A DNA stretch of 64,000 bases from Crossaster papposus (GCA_037893245.1 JBAIAA010000704.1:620001-684000); one strand, 5' to 3'. Positions 46,575 through 61,500 are shown, counted from the stretch's first letter. Notes: generated by a model from the letters alone, not told the origin. A program made the numbers and translations.

Positions 46575-49500
46575 TGACACTGTTTGGGGTACAGTGTATT
46601 GGCTTTTGGTTTAATTCGTGTGGTATGTGGTTTTGATGTTTGTGCTGTGTGGTTTTTACTTTCATGTCTATGTACATGGCTTTTACTTACATTGCTAATT
46701 GTTGTAATTGATTTAATTATCTGTTTACTTTTTACCTATTTTAAAAATATGTAACACTGTTTGGGGTATTGGCTTTTGGTTTGATTTATGTGGTATGTGC
46801 TTTAGATGTTTGTGCTGTGTGGCTTTTACTTATATTTCTAATTTGTGTAATTGATTTAATCATCTGTTTACTTTCACTTATTCTTAAATATGTAATGCGC
46901 TCTCGAATAGGCTGGTCCTGGAGAGAGCGCAATAAAAATGCAATAATAATTATTATTATTATTATTATTATTGTTATTGTTTGTTAATATAGATTTTCCC
47001 AGGCTTTTTAAAAACACTTTTCATAGAAAATCACCAACTCTCATATTTAATTTCGTTCGAAAAAAATTCACACGCTTTTACCAAACCGATTTAGTCATTT
47101 ATCATTCAATTTCAACGTTTGGTCTCTCTATTTAAACATTGTCTCGGCAATATTCATGTAGAACCGCGCCTGGCACCTATGATAGAATAGAATATTCTCG
47201 ATATATTATTTGCTCTCAACAGGTGACACAGTGCACCTGACAATGGTCACGCCCACACCTTATGGGGCGGAGTCTTCACAGACCTCAGCTAGCATCAGCT
47301 GTTTCCGTAGCAGTCCTGATAATGATACCTCGCTGAGCTTTGGTAGACCGTTCCAGATAGTTCTGCCAGGATCTTCAATAGCAACATCTACCACCCTCCC
47401 TACTGGTAGTACGGAAACAGAGAATGGACAAACAGTCACACAGGATCTGACCACCAGTAATGATGCCACTGGGTTGTTTTATTGCGAAGGTTCCAATAGA
47501 GGGTTAACAACCAGGGTGTATAGCATCATCCACAGTGTGAACAGTAAGTAAACTCATGGACATCACATTGCCACTGGGTTGTTTTATTGAGAAGGTTCCA
47601 ATAGAGAATTAACAACCAGGGTGTATAGCATCATCCACAGTGTGAACAGTAAGTAAACTCATGGACATCACATTGCCACTGGGTTGTTTTATTGTGAAGG
47701 TTCCAATAGAGGGTTAACAACCAGGGTGTATAGCATCATCCACAGTGTGAACAGTAAGTAAACTCATGGACATCACATTGCCAAGATGAATGAAGAAACA
47801 ATTTATGACTGTTAATGAATTAAGATTATTTTTTCAATATCTATATTTTACCAATTGTATTGACTGTTTGTGCATTGCCTAGGCAGGTGGGTCCAAGTTA
47901 ACGTCATCTGATGAAAACATATTCAATTGCACTCCAGTTGTTATCGGTTGCCATGTGTTTATTACCATTTAGCGCTCCAAAAAATATATAAAAAATCCCG
48001 GATATTAATTTTGTTTTGCATGAACGAAGCCTTAATGGAAACAAAGTTAGGTTTTACAATCATGGATGCCGGAAAAATCAAGAAAAACGGCGTTCGTTTT
48101 AAACTGGCGTCGGGCTTTTCATTTTTTTTTTTTTTTTTTAATGAAATGAAATTATTCCGAAAAATTTAAAGATATTTAGCGCAGGCATTTGGCTGGATGC
48201 CTAGAATCATAATTTACTTTCAAAGAAGTAAGATATTTCTTAATAATTCGGTAGTAAAATCTTTCGATATCTGCAAATGGTGTACCCTACCTGTAAACAG
48301 TTTACTAAACATAACCTAACTTTGGGAGGTTTTTAAAACCTTTGCTTCGTCTTCGTCTTCGTCTTTGTCTTAGACTGAGATGCAAATAGAAATAAAAGCA
48401 AATGAAAATGTTTAAATTATTGGGTTCATATCAATCGATTAAATGTTTCTGATGAAGCACAAAATGCACCAGAATTTTGTTAGAGTTCTCGCAGTTGGGA
48501 GCCTAAAATCGCCTTAAATATAAAACGAAGACGAAACCAGGGATTAGAAAAAGCTCATACACAGCGCTCATAACTATAGTGTTCTGTATTTTTATAGTAA
48601 AAATTCCCCTTTCACATTACTTTCCAAATCGCAGGATGGTTTGAGCCTCGTGATGGACTGGTGACAATGACTGTCAATGCAGGAGAAGGTGTTGACCTCA
48701 TGATTGACTCTGTCAATTCTGAGAATGATAATCCTCTATGGTATAGAATCAGAAACGGAACTGTCACAAGTTTTTTTGATATACAATACCGTGGAATGTA
48801 TAGCGTCACGTTTCCTTCCTCCATGGTCATTGATGGAGATTTGTTTGCCACTATACAGAATGTGCAGCAAATTACTGATAATCACTTTAGTATGGTCAGA
48901 GTCATAGTCAGAGGTAAGTACAAAACAATCGTAATCTTTGCAAACGATTATAGGTAGATTTATAGGTAGAGTTAGAAATAATATGGTATCTGCTCTCAAG
49001 CAGTTTTTAGTAATGCAAAATTGGTATAGAAGCGCGATCTGAGTCATACTTGATAACACATGTAGAATATTATTAAAAAGGATATACAAGAACAGCACAA
49101 AATATGATTGCAACATCTATTTTGTACAAATTAAGATCCCTTCATCTACAGAATCAGTATTTCAGTCTTTTGCATTGTTTGTGTTGTTTATTTCTTATTT
49201 TGCATGCTCAATACATTTTTAAATTTTCTTCTTTTCATTTGAGTGAGAGGGGGAGTATTGTGTACAAGATGAAGGGTGAGTGGGAAATATCGGTGAGTGG
49301 GAAAAAGTCTGTAAATGAGAAAGTAAGAGAAAACTAGTCTAGGCTCCTTTTTTTCGTGTGGGGACCACGCTAAACAAGCCCCCTTCTTTGGAATACTACT
49401 GTTGTTTCGGTCACATTTCTGTTTTACAGGCTGTGTTGCAGGCAAATGGGGTCCTCTGGATGACTGTGTCTGGGTGTGTGATCTGTGCTACAATGGAGGA

Positions 49501-52500
49501 GTGTGTGATGATGAGACAGGAGATTGCATCTGCCCACCAGGATTCATGGGACCAAACTGCCTCACAGGTAAGCTCAATTGCTTGATCACTGTCTGTCCAT
49601 CCGCCAGCCTGTCAGGCTGGGTGTCTTGATTGGTGTTTGACTGTGTGATATGCGTTACAATGAAAGATGCCAAATTTGATTTCTACAGCTTGTGGCATGC
49701 ATAGATTTGGCTGGGAATGCGGGTTCCAATGTGGAACTGGTAACATCATTCAGAGTTGTACAGGGAGCCAGTTTGGTCTACCAGACCCCTATGGGAACAG
49801 CTGCATCTCAGGATACCATGGCAGAGACTGTGATGAAAGTAAGGACATGTAGGAACTGCATGTATGTATACTTTGGATTTGTAGATCCCAAGAGTACAAA
49901 GTAAGATATGTTGCAATAAAAGGATATATATAAAAACAAATTATATCTAAACTTAATACTAATAATAGGTCAATATGTACACATTAATACAATGCTGTAT
50001 ACATTAGGTATCCAGCTATAACACTACAGTTAACAAAAATAAAATAATTGTCATGGTTAAAGGAAGTGCGTCCTCGTAAAGGACTAGAAGACATACGATA
50101 ACAGCGTGACCTCTGGATAGCACATAAATTCCAGTGAAAAATGGGCTTTGATTAATTATCTTCAAATTTTACACTGATATTGTGGAGGTAAAAATCAAAT
50201 CGATCTCTGGCTGTGCTCCGTGGTCATAATAGGGTCGTTATTTGCCATCGACTCGACCACGTTGTAGACGCATCCTTTGCAAATCAGCTGCGAGTAAGGA
50301 TGATTAGCCCCTGAATTATTATTAAAGTCACACTTAACTACATTCCATCTTATTGTCACACCTCTCAAATGAAAGATCTCTCTGTGCTCTTTAATTTGAC
50401 ACCACATTTGTTGTTGTATTGCTCGTAGTTTAAAAGGTTTTTGTAAATTTTCCTCTTTTTCAGCCATGTCCACTTTTGCGTGGAATTGCCTTTTTAATGA
50501 TTTCTGAACAACAAAAAATATCAATTTTAAGCAGTAACATCTACAACTTAAGCTCTTTTAACACACTATCCTCAGTGACAGTACACTCTTGACAGCTCAA
50601 CTTGTGGCAAATGTAGCAAACTTGTAAACAGGTTTACTGGCGTTTACTTTGAAATCAATGGAACACGGTCTTCCGTCACTGAGGAAATGCAAATAAGATG
50701 TCACTGATAAGTTAACGAACTATGCATCTTTGACAGTGTTTTTTTACATAACTTGTACATAACCTCTTTTTGTTAATGTGTGTATATACCCTACAGGTGC
50801 AAGGTAAAAGTATATTGCTACTGTTAAAATGTAGTTTCACTTTCTGTAACTCATACATTCCAATGTGAGATGATAACCCTCTTTATAATTGTTCTGCTAA
50901 GGGATACATGTTTTTTTAGTCCACATAGTACATGTGGACAAAAATACATGAAACTCATGCATAGTGCATGTGTATTTCTGTTTTAGTGTGTCCTAAGTAC
51001 ATGAAACTCATGCATAGTGCATGCGTATTTCTGTTTTAGTGTGTCCTAAGTACATGAAACTCAATACATAGTGCATGCGTATTGCTGTTTTAGTGTGTCC
51101 TAAGTACATGAAACTCATGCATAGTGCATGCGTATTTCTGTTTTAGTGTGTCCTAAGTACATGAAACTCAATGCATAGTGCATGCGTATTTCTGTTTTAG
51201 TGTGTCCTAAGTACATGAAACTCATACATAGTGCATGCGTATTTCTGTTTTAGTGTGTCCTAAGTACATGAAACTCAATACATAGTGCGTGCGTATTTCT
51301 GTTTTAGTGTGTCCTAAGGACATGAAACTCAATACATAGTGCGTGCGTATTTCTGTTTTAGTGTGTCCCAAGTACATGAAACTCATGCATAGTGCGTGCG
51401 TATTTCTGTTTTAGTGTGTCCTAAGTACATGAAACTCATGCATAGTGCATGCGTATTTCTGTTTTAGTGTGTCCTAAGTACATGAAACTCATGCATAGTG
51501 CATGCGTATTTCTGTTTTAGTGTGTCCTAAGTACATGAAACTCATACATAGAGCATGCGTATTTTTGTTTTAGTGTGTCCTTCTGGATCCTTTGGTGCTG
51601 GATGTACCCAGACCTGTCACTGCCAGTCAGGACAGTGTAATCGTTACACAGGGGAGTGTGAAGGAACACCCAGTGGATGTGAAGCAAGCTGGTCTGGTAC
51701 AAACTGTCGGAGTAAGTTGCCTGATATCATCTTTTGTTTGTTTCAAGCAATGCAGAAATGAATCTTTATAATATGCTAGCATAGATACAGATTTACACCA
51801 GCTTCAACATGTATCTGAATGTAGGAAACTTTTGCTATTTTCGTTAACATTCTGGAACGTTCGCTATTTTTAGTGCACGTGCAATGACAATTGTTTGCGT
51901 AGTTGGCTAACTTTGGCAACTTTCCCGCAAGTTGAACGCACCTATTTTCTGGTCGTCATGCATCTATTGCTGTTCTGTGGGTATCGTTTTCCATGTGCAT
52001 TCCCACGTTTAATTGGACTAAACGTGCCCATTTGCTTTCTGAATTTCTGAGAATGAAAATTTGAAAATGGACCAGATTGCCTGTACATTTAATTAGTCTG
52101 TGGTTGTTCACGGTGCCACTGTTTTTTGTGCAGTTCCGGATGTTTGCCCTGTTGGTTACTATGGAGTTGAATGCCTGAGTAAGTGTCATTGTCTCAATGA
52201 CGCAGCTTGTGACAAGGACACTGGTTACTGCAGTGGGTCGAGTGGTGTGTGTGCAACAAGTAGTAAATGTATATCGAGTAAGTAAAATATTATCCAAGAG
52301 AAGATTGTTGACATTTCACATATTTTGTATGTTATACTTGTGTGTTTGCATTTGCTATAGCTGTAACGTGAGACTGTACCATTACTCCACAGTGAAAAAC
52401 AGTAATTTGTTGGTATTTTTAAGTGAATATTAAATGAGACCTAATAATGCAAAAAATGTTAACTACATTGATGTTGGATTGTTTTAATTTGAAATGCGTG

Positions 52501-55500
52501 AGTAATGTATTTCGGGTTTGCTCATAGCATGTGTCTGTATTACATTGTATCTAAGGTTCAGGAGTATGTTCTGCTGGATTGTATCGGCTCAATGGTGGGG
52601 CCTGCACAGGATCTTGCCATTGCCTGAATAATGCAGCATGTATTCCTACATTCCAGTACTGTGCAGGATCAGATGGAGAATGTGAAGCGGGATTTCAGAC
52701 TGATTTGTTCACTAACTGCCTGTTTGGTAAGCAACAGTCATTTGTTTGGATGGGCAATACTATTGATAAATAGCTCTGTTTTGCAATTGGTTTCATTTGG
52801 ATCACAAAACACTTGAATTTTGTGATCCAAATCAACCAAAATTATTTGCTTTTCAAGATGTAGATACTTGTTTCTTCTTCACCTCAATTAAAGGTAGGAA
52901 ACATTATTTGCATATATATAGAAACATTTTACTACCAAATTATTCGAAACCATCTTACTTATTTGAAAGTAAATAATAATTGTAGGCATCTAGCAAAATG
53001 ATTTCGCTAGATATTCTGTAAATGTTCAGAGAAATTGACTTTTATTTCTTAAAAATCACGATCGCCGGACGAACAAAAAAAACACTGCGTGCCTGACGCC
53101 GGTTGAAAAAGAAACCTTGTTTTTCTTGCTTTTCTCCACATCTATGATTGTAAAACCTTGGACAGGTCAGTAAAACGATATTTACTATAAAATATAACCC
53201 TCCAAATCAACCCAGTCGTGATAATTAAAACAATTACCAATGGTGTATTCTACCTTTTAAGCACCACGGTGTATGAGAGGTCAATCCTTCCTCTTGTTTA
53301 CACTCTAATGCACTTCAAAACATATTTTTTACATGGCGCTGCAACACTCAAAGGAAAGCCATGTTGAGTCTACTGTGTATATATCACACTAGTGACGCAA
53401 GCAAATACGTCAATGTCCATTCACGAACTACAGAAGAACAATTCACTGTACACAGAAAGAATTGTTCAAGGCACTGCAGCTGGAGTGATTCGACATGATG
53501 ACATGCATTACCAGCTAATAATGTCTCCTTCATGCAGATGATTCAATGTATGGTACACATACATAGTAGTACAGATGCACAATTGTTGTTTCTTGCACAC
53601 GTGTCCGCAGAATATGTGATGCACTGGTGGAATGTATGTGACTAGAGTCACGTGTAGCAACAAAACAGCCTGATTTTTGAGAGTGACAATTTAGATCTCA
53701 GAAATGCGTTCTCGTTAGATATTGCAGGAATAACACACAGAAAGATAAATGTTTAAGGGTAGTTGTGTACTTTTAAATGCTCTTTTCAGTTAAACATCGC
53801 ATTTGTCACTTTCCAGGACAGAATGTTCCTTCAACTTATAGGTAATAGACCGATCCGGCCTGTCAATCACTACGCGCGCATTGACCAATAAGATTACGAG
53901 TTTTGTTCAGGTAATAGTAAGGGATGGACGCTAATGTCCCGTGACCAAATCTTGGCAACAAAGGTTTGAAAGTGTTTTGGGCATCCCTGAAGGGTACTGA
54001 ACAAATTTGGCTTGGGCTGCCCTCTTCAAAGTTCCGGGCATTTTTGTTAGGGGTCAATTAAGGTCAAACAAGGGTCAAATTTGAAATTTATCCCAATCTG
54101 TTCATAAAGCATATCAAATTAATCGTCTGGTCATCAGAAATCCAAAAATATATAGTTTGCCCTATCTGTGACCTTTCGTTACAGCGCTATGGGGAAAAAC
54201 GTGACAAAGGTCAACGCACTTTGATATGGCGGTCAAGTTGACTAAATGGTTAAGATTGTCCGATTTCAATGATTTTGGTGTGTAATTATAGGTTTCCTGA
54301 CATGACAAATTCAACTGAACAACTTTTAAAAATCCAAGAGGTCCCCTTGACCTTGAAATTCAAAATGGCTGCCAAAATGAACGTATTTTTTCCATTTTCC
54401 CATTCCCAAGACCATAAAGGCTTAAAGATGGACTACAACGGAATAATGATAAAGGCTGTGTTGCTGTTTTTTGTTTGAGAAATGTATAATGATTACTAAT
54501 ATATCATTAGTATTCAATAAATCTTGTTCCTTCATGCCAAAAAACAACAAAATTGATCGGCGTTCTACGACCCAGAAAAACTCAGTTTCAGCAAAAGCCC
54601 TTAACTCATGAATAATTCATACTTTGTGTGTGACGTACTACCCATGAAAACGCATACATATGGTGGCCCTGAAGGGACTCCGCAGATCGCGAATATTGAC
54701 GTCAAATTTGACGTCAATATTCGCGACTTTTGGGGAAAGTCGTGAATATCGACGTCAAATTTGACGTCAATATTCGCGACTTTTTTGGAAAGTCGTGAAT
54801 ATTGACGTCAAATTTGACGTCGATATTCGCGATCTGCGGAGTCTCTTCAGGGCCACCATGTATGCGTTTTCATGGGTAGTACGTCATTACTTTTCGCTGG
54901 TTTACAAGTCCGCTGGTACTATATCGTGGATTTCATTGTGGTTTTCAGTGGATCTTTGCCGGGAACCAGTACAGGGCGGGAAATATTCAAAATCGAAGAA
55001 TCGAGGTCTAATTTTTTCGGTCAAATTGCAACAAAATTATTTAGAGAAAAACATGACCGTAACAATAAAGTGTTACCTGAACACAACATAAACAAGGTCC
55101 GATAATAAATTTAATGTGTGAGTTTTCGTTGTAGTCCATCTTTAAGTCAAAAACAATCCCAATTGGATTTATAGCCCAATTCCACAAAGTTTTAACTCAA
55201 TGAAACAGGTTTTAGTATAGTTACCAATGTTACCACCTGAAAGACTCAGCTCAGACTTAGGTCTTTCTGGCTTGGTAACTGATTTGCTAATAGTGAGATA
55301 TGGTTTTCTGGCCTACCCAATTGCCAGAACTTATGCCATAAAGACTACATAATTCCCCTTCATTCTTAGTTATTTAGACTTGTACCCTCAAATAAAATGA
55401 TACCTAGGCAATAGGCATGGCAACATGGTAAACATTCCACAGAGATGAGTGGTTTCAGTAATACTATCGCCACTTGTGAACCCTAATCACTTTAACACTT

Positions 55501-58500
55501 GACTTCTTCACATGTGACCTTCTTTCTATTAAAATACAATAAACCAAAGTTAAGATGATTTAAAAGTGTGTCATTTGCATGTTTGGTGGTTTAAAAACCC
55601 ATTTAAAAACCCTTGCTCCTACATGGGCTTATCAGTTTTCTGAAGTGAACAGTTTATTAGTGAAGACTGAGAGAAGTGAGAGGTGGAACTGTGTTATCAA
55701 TGGTTATGACTATACTTCCCCTATAAATTGAGTTACTGAATATTCCAGCTTATCCCAGCTACTACAGAAGTCTTAAGGTGAGTGTTTCATATTATTAATA
55801 CTGTAAATGTACTGTACTTCAACATGCGGGTGGGCCTATTTGGTGCAATACAATACAGTGAAAGATCTAATGTATGCCTATTTAAAATTAATTTACACAA
55901 AATGAGGAAGTGTTTATTATTATCATTACGAATAAGTTTTATTGTATGACTATTGACTAATTGACTATGATCATACAAATGATCTTACCTAAATGAAAAA
56001 CTTTGCCAACATGAACTTGCCTAACAGAAAATCTATACTAAAATGATCTTGCCTAACATGATCTTGTTTGCTACCCCACTATCTACCATTTGCAGCTATC
56101 AAGACCCTTCTGTACAGCGATCACCTCTGCTTAGCTACTTTTCAAGACTCTTACCTGGAATCACCCGCACTATAGCTTTAGTTTCAGGACATTGCTTGCA
56201 ATCACCACTACTTTAGCTAGTTTCAAGGAACACCCTTTGTCCCTGCCAACCCCTCTATCTGCCGAGTATCTAGACCCCTGTGAGCCTGCAATCTACCCAT
56301 CACCTAGCTATATTATCAAACATGGTATTTGCCTACCATCAACCTGTGCCTACCTAGTATCAAGACCCTTCTGTGAACGATGTCAAGGGCTGTACTGAGT
56401 CCGGATTCCAAATTAACCATAAAAAGGGGACGTGATACAATAACTGAACTGTGCATCTTATGTAATGAAGAATGTGACAATGATAAGAGCAATCTTTCAA
56501 ATGATGCATGGGAGCGCATGAAGGCTGAGCACACGATTGGAGCGGGCTGCACAAATTTGGATCTGTTTACGATACAGTGGATTGGGATGCTGGACCCAAA
56601 GGTGTGTATTTTCACAAGAGTTGCAGGACCGCATTGGCTGCTCAACGTGGGCTTCAGCAAGCGTTAAAGAAGAAAGAGAAAGAACAGGGAAAAAATACAC
56701 AAAACACTCGAGACCATGAAGAACCAGGACCATCTGTACCTCGACCTTTGCGTAGCAAAGTTCTTATTCAGGATAAGAATCGATGCGTTTGGTGTATGAA
56801 AGCAGACGACAAACGACACCATCAACCCTTGTGTCTTATCCAGCAGTGCAATGCGTGGAATTCCTTCAAGGCACACACAGTATACCTAGAAGACGCTCAG
56901 ATGCGAGACAGAATTGTGTCCATTATAGATACAACATCTGACCCCTTCGCTACCGAAATTCGATATCATCGATCATGTTGGATGAAGTATGTAAACGCCC
57001 ATTACAAGCAACACGAATATAATGAGAACCACATACATTTGCAAAACGTGAGACTTACAGAAGTAAGAGAGATGTTCTTCACGCATGTCCGCACTGTCAT
57101 ATTCGAAAGGAACGAGCCAAGGACTTTGCAGGGACTTTTAATTGATTATAACCAGTTGAGTACAAACTTTGGGTTTGATAGTATAACGAAAACAAGTACA
57201 ATAAAGCAAATGCTTCAGAATGAATTCAAAGACAAAATTGGATTCCATGATCGTTTCCACAATAACCAAAGCACACTTGTCTATAATACATCCACTGGTG
57301 GAAGTTATATTGAAGCAGCAATTTATTCCTGGGGAATAAGTGATGAGCAGTTACTGAACAATGTCGCACGACGCCTAAAGGAGAAGTTGACAGGAGACCT
57401 GGGTATGTCATGGCCACCCTATGTTGATGAGCTTGAAGATATCGTAGAACCCAATGTACTTTTGCGTCAGCTTCTAACATGGCTCAAGGATCCTACTACT
57501 ACAGACTTAACGGAACCATGCAATGATCCTCAAATTGCTGCACTGTCTTCACTATTGCTTTCATTCATCACTGGCAAGCGCTCTTCATTCCAAGCAAGTT
57601 TATCGGTGACACTTCATGGATTAACTAGGAGTCGTGAGATCGTAGATATCTTGAAGAAGTTTGCTCTTGGAATAAGCTACCAAGATGTGCTTAATCTGTA
57701 TGACGCATGGGCCATGCATGACATTGAGGCAAACACTACCTGTCCAGATGACTTAGCAGATGGTTTCCCAGGAACTGGCATCCTAGATAATGACGACTTC
57801 CAAGACGATACATTGTTATTGAGTTAAGTCTTTATGGTCTTGGGAATGGGAAAATGGGAAAAATACGTTCATTTTGGCAGCCATTTTGAATTTCAAGGTC
57901 AAGGGGACCTCTTGGATTTTTAAAAGTTGTTTAGTTGAATTTGTCATGTCAGGAAACCTATAATTACACACCAAAATCATTGAAATCGGACAATCTTAAC
58001 CATTTAGTCAACTTGACCGCCATATCAAAGTGCGTTGACCTTTGTCACGTTTTTCCCCATAGCGCTGTAACGAAAGGTCACAGATAGGGCAAACTATATA
58101 TTTTTGGATTTCTGATGACCAGACGATTAATTTGATATGCTTCATGAACAGATTGGGATAAATTTGACCCTTGTTTGACCTTAATTGACCCCTAACAAAA
58201 ATGCCCGGAACTTTGAAGAGGGCAGCCCAAGCCAAATTTGTTCAGTACCCTTCAGGGATGCCCAAAACACTTTCAAACCTTTGTTGCCAAGATTTGGTCA
58301 CGGGACATTAGCGTCCATCCCTTACTATAACTTAGCAACGGTTGCTACAGGCGTGGTCCGCCATTAGCTAGGTCAAACTATCACATGTGGTTAGAAACGT
58401 GTACACAAACAGATGGCTTCGGTACGAAAAAGCACCGTATTTGACAATCAAAATACGGCTTTATGGAGTTTTAAAAATTGTCAAAAATATGCATGAATGG

Positions 58501-61500
58501 TCATGAAATATGTAAATAACACGCTGGTACTCGGATTACGACATCATTTTTTTCCGTTAAATACCAAAACAAATCTCGAAAATGAGAATTACCCTTGAAC
58601 TCGTGTGACATGAACGGCGGGAATGTCAAGAAGCAAGGTCAAGCACAGTGCAGTCTAAGGTAGGATAGGGGCCTATGTAGAGTTAATAGTAATGCTCTAC
58701 ATGTATAGCAGTCTATTAATTATACCCAGCACGATATGTGGCAGAGGGGTACCCCCCTCTTATCCCTATACATTATACACACTCAACACTATTGTAACCT
58801 AACCTATCCCCCTTGAAACCTAAAAGGGATTCCTTAGATTCCAGGACCACAATGGTCAACACAAAAGAGGGAGGGTTTTCTCTGCCACATATCGTGCTTC
58901 ATATGCTATTAATTAGGCTGTGGTTTAATCCTGTTGTGACAAAATACGCGATTTATTCCAGTACCGGTAGTGACTTACCAAGCAACACTTACATGTACAC
59001 CGTAAATTGACATGCATGCTTCATTTCCCCCAACTGCAACTTAACCATCCTCCATGTACTGTTCATACCGTTCCTTAAAATAATGGTCATCCTTTTAGTT
59101 CGCCCGCTAGCTGATAGTAATTTTGTCCCCGCCTAAAGTTTAAAACAACATTTTCGTTGTACGTGTTCTACGCCTAGCCTAGACGTACAGGTTTTATGTA
59201 CATGTGCGTGTACATGTGTGCAACTTGACCGATGTAATGGCGTCGCCATGCCGTTGCTAAGGTGGGCGGGGCTTATGGTCAAATCCGGATCGGTCCATTA
59301 TCGTTTATTATAAGGTTTGATTTTAATCATTATTGCATTGTTTCTGTTTGGTGTAATTGCCAGGTATTACTGACTTCCATGCATTATCCAAGACCAATCC
59401 AGGCCAGAATGTTGAATTCAGATGTGTAGGCTCAACAGCATTGGATCTTTCAGCCAGCTCCCTCACCCTGTCCACATCTACTGATGGCAGTGGTTCTACC
59501 TATTCCCACACATCTTCTTCATATACCAATAGACTGTGGACCAACACATTCTCTGTACCTGGACTTCAACATGGTCAGACATTGTACTGTATCTTTACCG
59601 GCTTTTTTGTGAAATCTACAAGAAGCTTGTCAGTGGAATTTCACGGTAGGTAATAACTATGTGTACATGGCAAATTAGCTTTAATAAAAAAATAACAAAT
59701 TGAAGTATCTTTTCCGCATAAGGGCACTTTAGTTCCAGTATTTTGTTGGGATTCATTTTTAATTCCGATTTTGAATTTACACCGATTTTTAATTGACACC
59801 ATTGGATTTCATATTTTGTCCAGTGTAATGAGTGAGTAAAGCATTCTGATTTGTTCAAATGTTGGAAAATTTGTATCATACTGAGATTGGTGTTCAATTG
59901 TAAAAGTAAAGGAGCCAATGCTGTTCTGGAACAAAATTAAGATATCTTTGCGTCAAATTATTTTGTTTTGATACAAGTGTAAAGGTAACTTGGAAAACAG
60001 GTGTTTTTTGCTTGTTTTATTGTTTTCTGAATCACGTGATAACCAAATATAACTGACTTCAAGGAGGTATCAAATACCAATACAGGCCAGAATGCTGGAC
60101 TCAAGTTTTGGCTTATCACCAAATCTATCACAACCAACTATAGTTGAAACTTAAGTTTAGACACATCCGAGACAAAATGTATACCAAATTTAACGATCTA
60201 TTGCATTAATTCACAAAACAAACTAAAAACCATTTTTGCTTAGCATATTCTGTATAATAGTCATGCACACATTTATTTGTTCCAAATGATGGACATGGGC
60301 ACATTTTTCTTCATTTTATGTTATGAAAAAAAAAGCTATTAGTTTGACATATACTTTATATGATATACTTTATATTTTGAAGACGTCAAAATGTACAAAA
60401 CTGCTAAACGCCATTAATTTGATTAATGTATACTAGGCATTGAGCGCTGTCACTTAATATTGGTATCTCATTTTATATAAAAGTGGCGTTTCGTGGTTTT
60501 TTTGCGGGAAGTCTTCATTTGTAATTTCCTTTGATTCAGTTCTGCCTGTGCTGAGTCAGTCACCCAGTGTATCAGTTACATCTACATCAGCTACCGTCAG
60601 CTGGCAGCCATGGGGTTCCAATGTGATGGACACGGGAGATGGACCAGTCATTGCATACAAAGTCTATTCCTCCCCTGCATCCCCCATAGCATGGACTGTT
60701 GCTGGTACTGTGACAGTTACCAACCCACCTCAGTCTTCGTTCAGCTTCACTGTTCAACCACTGGAACTAACCACTGTGTATATGTTCAGTGTGGCTGCAG
60801 TGAGAGAGGGCCCAGGAGGAGAAGGGACAATGAGTCCTGCAACTAGTAGGACGACTCTACCTGAGCCACCGTCTACACCAACCACACAAACCACTGAATC
60901 GGCCATTACCTCAGACCCAGACTTACCAACTACACACAGTACCTCAGGTAAAGTAGACAGTCATCTGTCATACAGTATAGATCTTGGCAAAATGAAATGG
61001 TTTTTGTGCAGACTATGCGCCATATTCGTGTACCTTCACTGTGAAACTTACGGTTCCGCTAACTATAGCATCAACCACATCATCCACAGAGTCAACATCT
61101 GAATCAACCACATTCAACCAACCGACCACTAAGATCGAAGGTAAAATTGGGACACATGAAAAGTTCTGGTTTCTTGATGTTTGTCAACCTAAATTAGTTC
61201 TCGACTGAAAGCAGTATTTATATTGCATTTGTGTTTATAGCAACAACTCCACAACCCACCACAGCTGGTTCATCGAGCACAGTTCTTATTGCTGTCATTG
61301 TCGTCGTCATAATCGTCGTGATTGTCGTGGCTGTGATTTTATGCGTTTATTTTCGGCATCATCGAAAACCAACACAACAGCCACCAAAGACACAATCAGC
61401 AGGAGAACAGGAATTGGTAGGTGCCATATTTTGCGGAGTTATGCAAAAGGTTTCAACTTAACCTTACGCGTTTTTCCAATAATATTCTTCTTACGTTTTC

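Larger units (their letters stand above)
53915..58327. mobile_element. Inner element with about 500-bp terminal inverted repeats
   Basis: The left arm 53915-54423 (tagtaagggatggacgctaa ... cccaagaccataaag) and right arm 57829-58327 are near-perfect inverted copies. A 3-bp TAA next to each end may be the target duplication, as in PIF/Harbinger-type elements, but the assignment is open. It carries a palindrome (54630-54890) and a Cys/His-rich gene that ends exactly at the right arm. Confidence 0.7.
53841..59302. mobile_element. Nested terminal-inverted-repeat insertion in intron 8 of gene D
   Basis: Outer ends ggtaatagaccgatccgg (53841) and the complement ccggatcggtccattatc (about 59285-59302) are inverted. 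Inside lies a second element with about 500-bp TIRs (53915-58327), plus a MITE (58727-58905). No DDE transposase is recognisable. The corresponding gene B intron lacks the whole block. Confidence 0.65.

Noticed and set aside
50930-51573. CRISPR-like array
   Set aside because: Units are full tandem repeats with no unique spacers and lie in an animal intron; it is a minisatellite.
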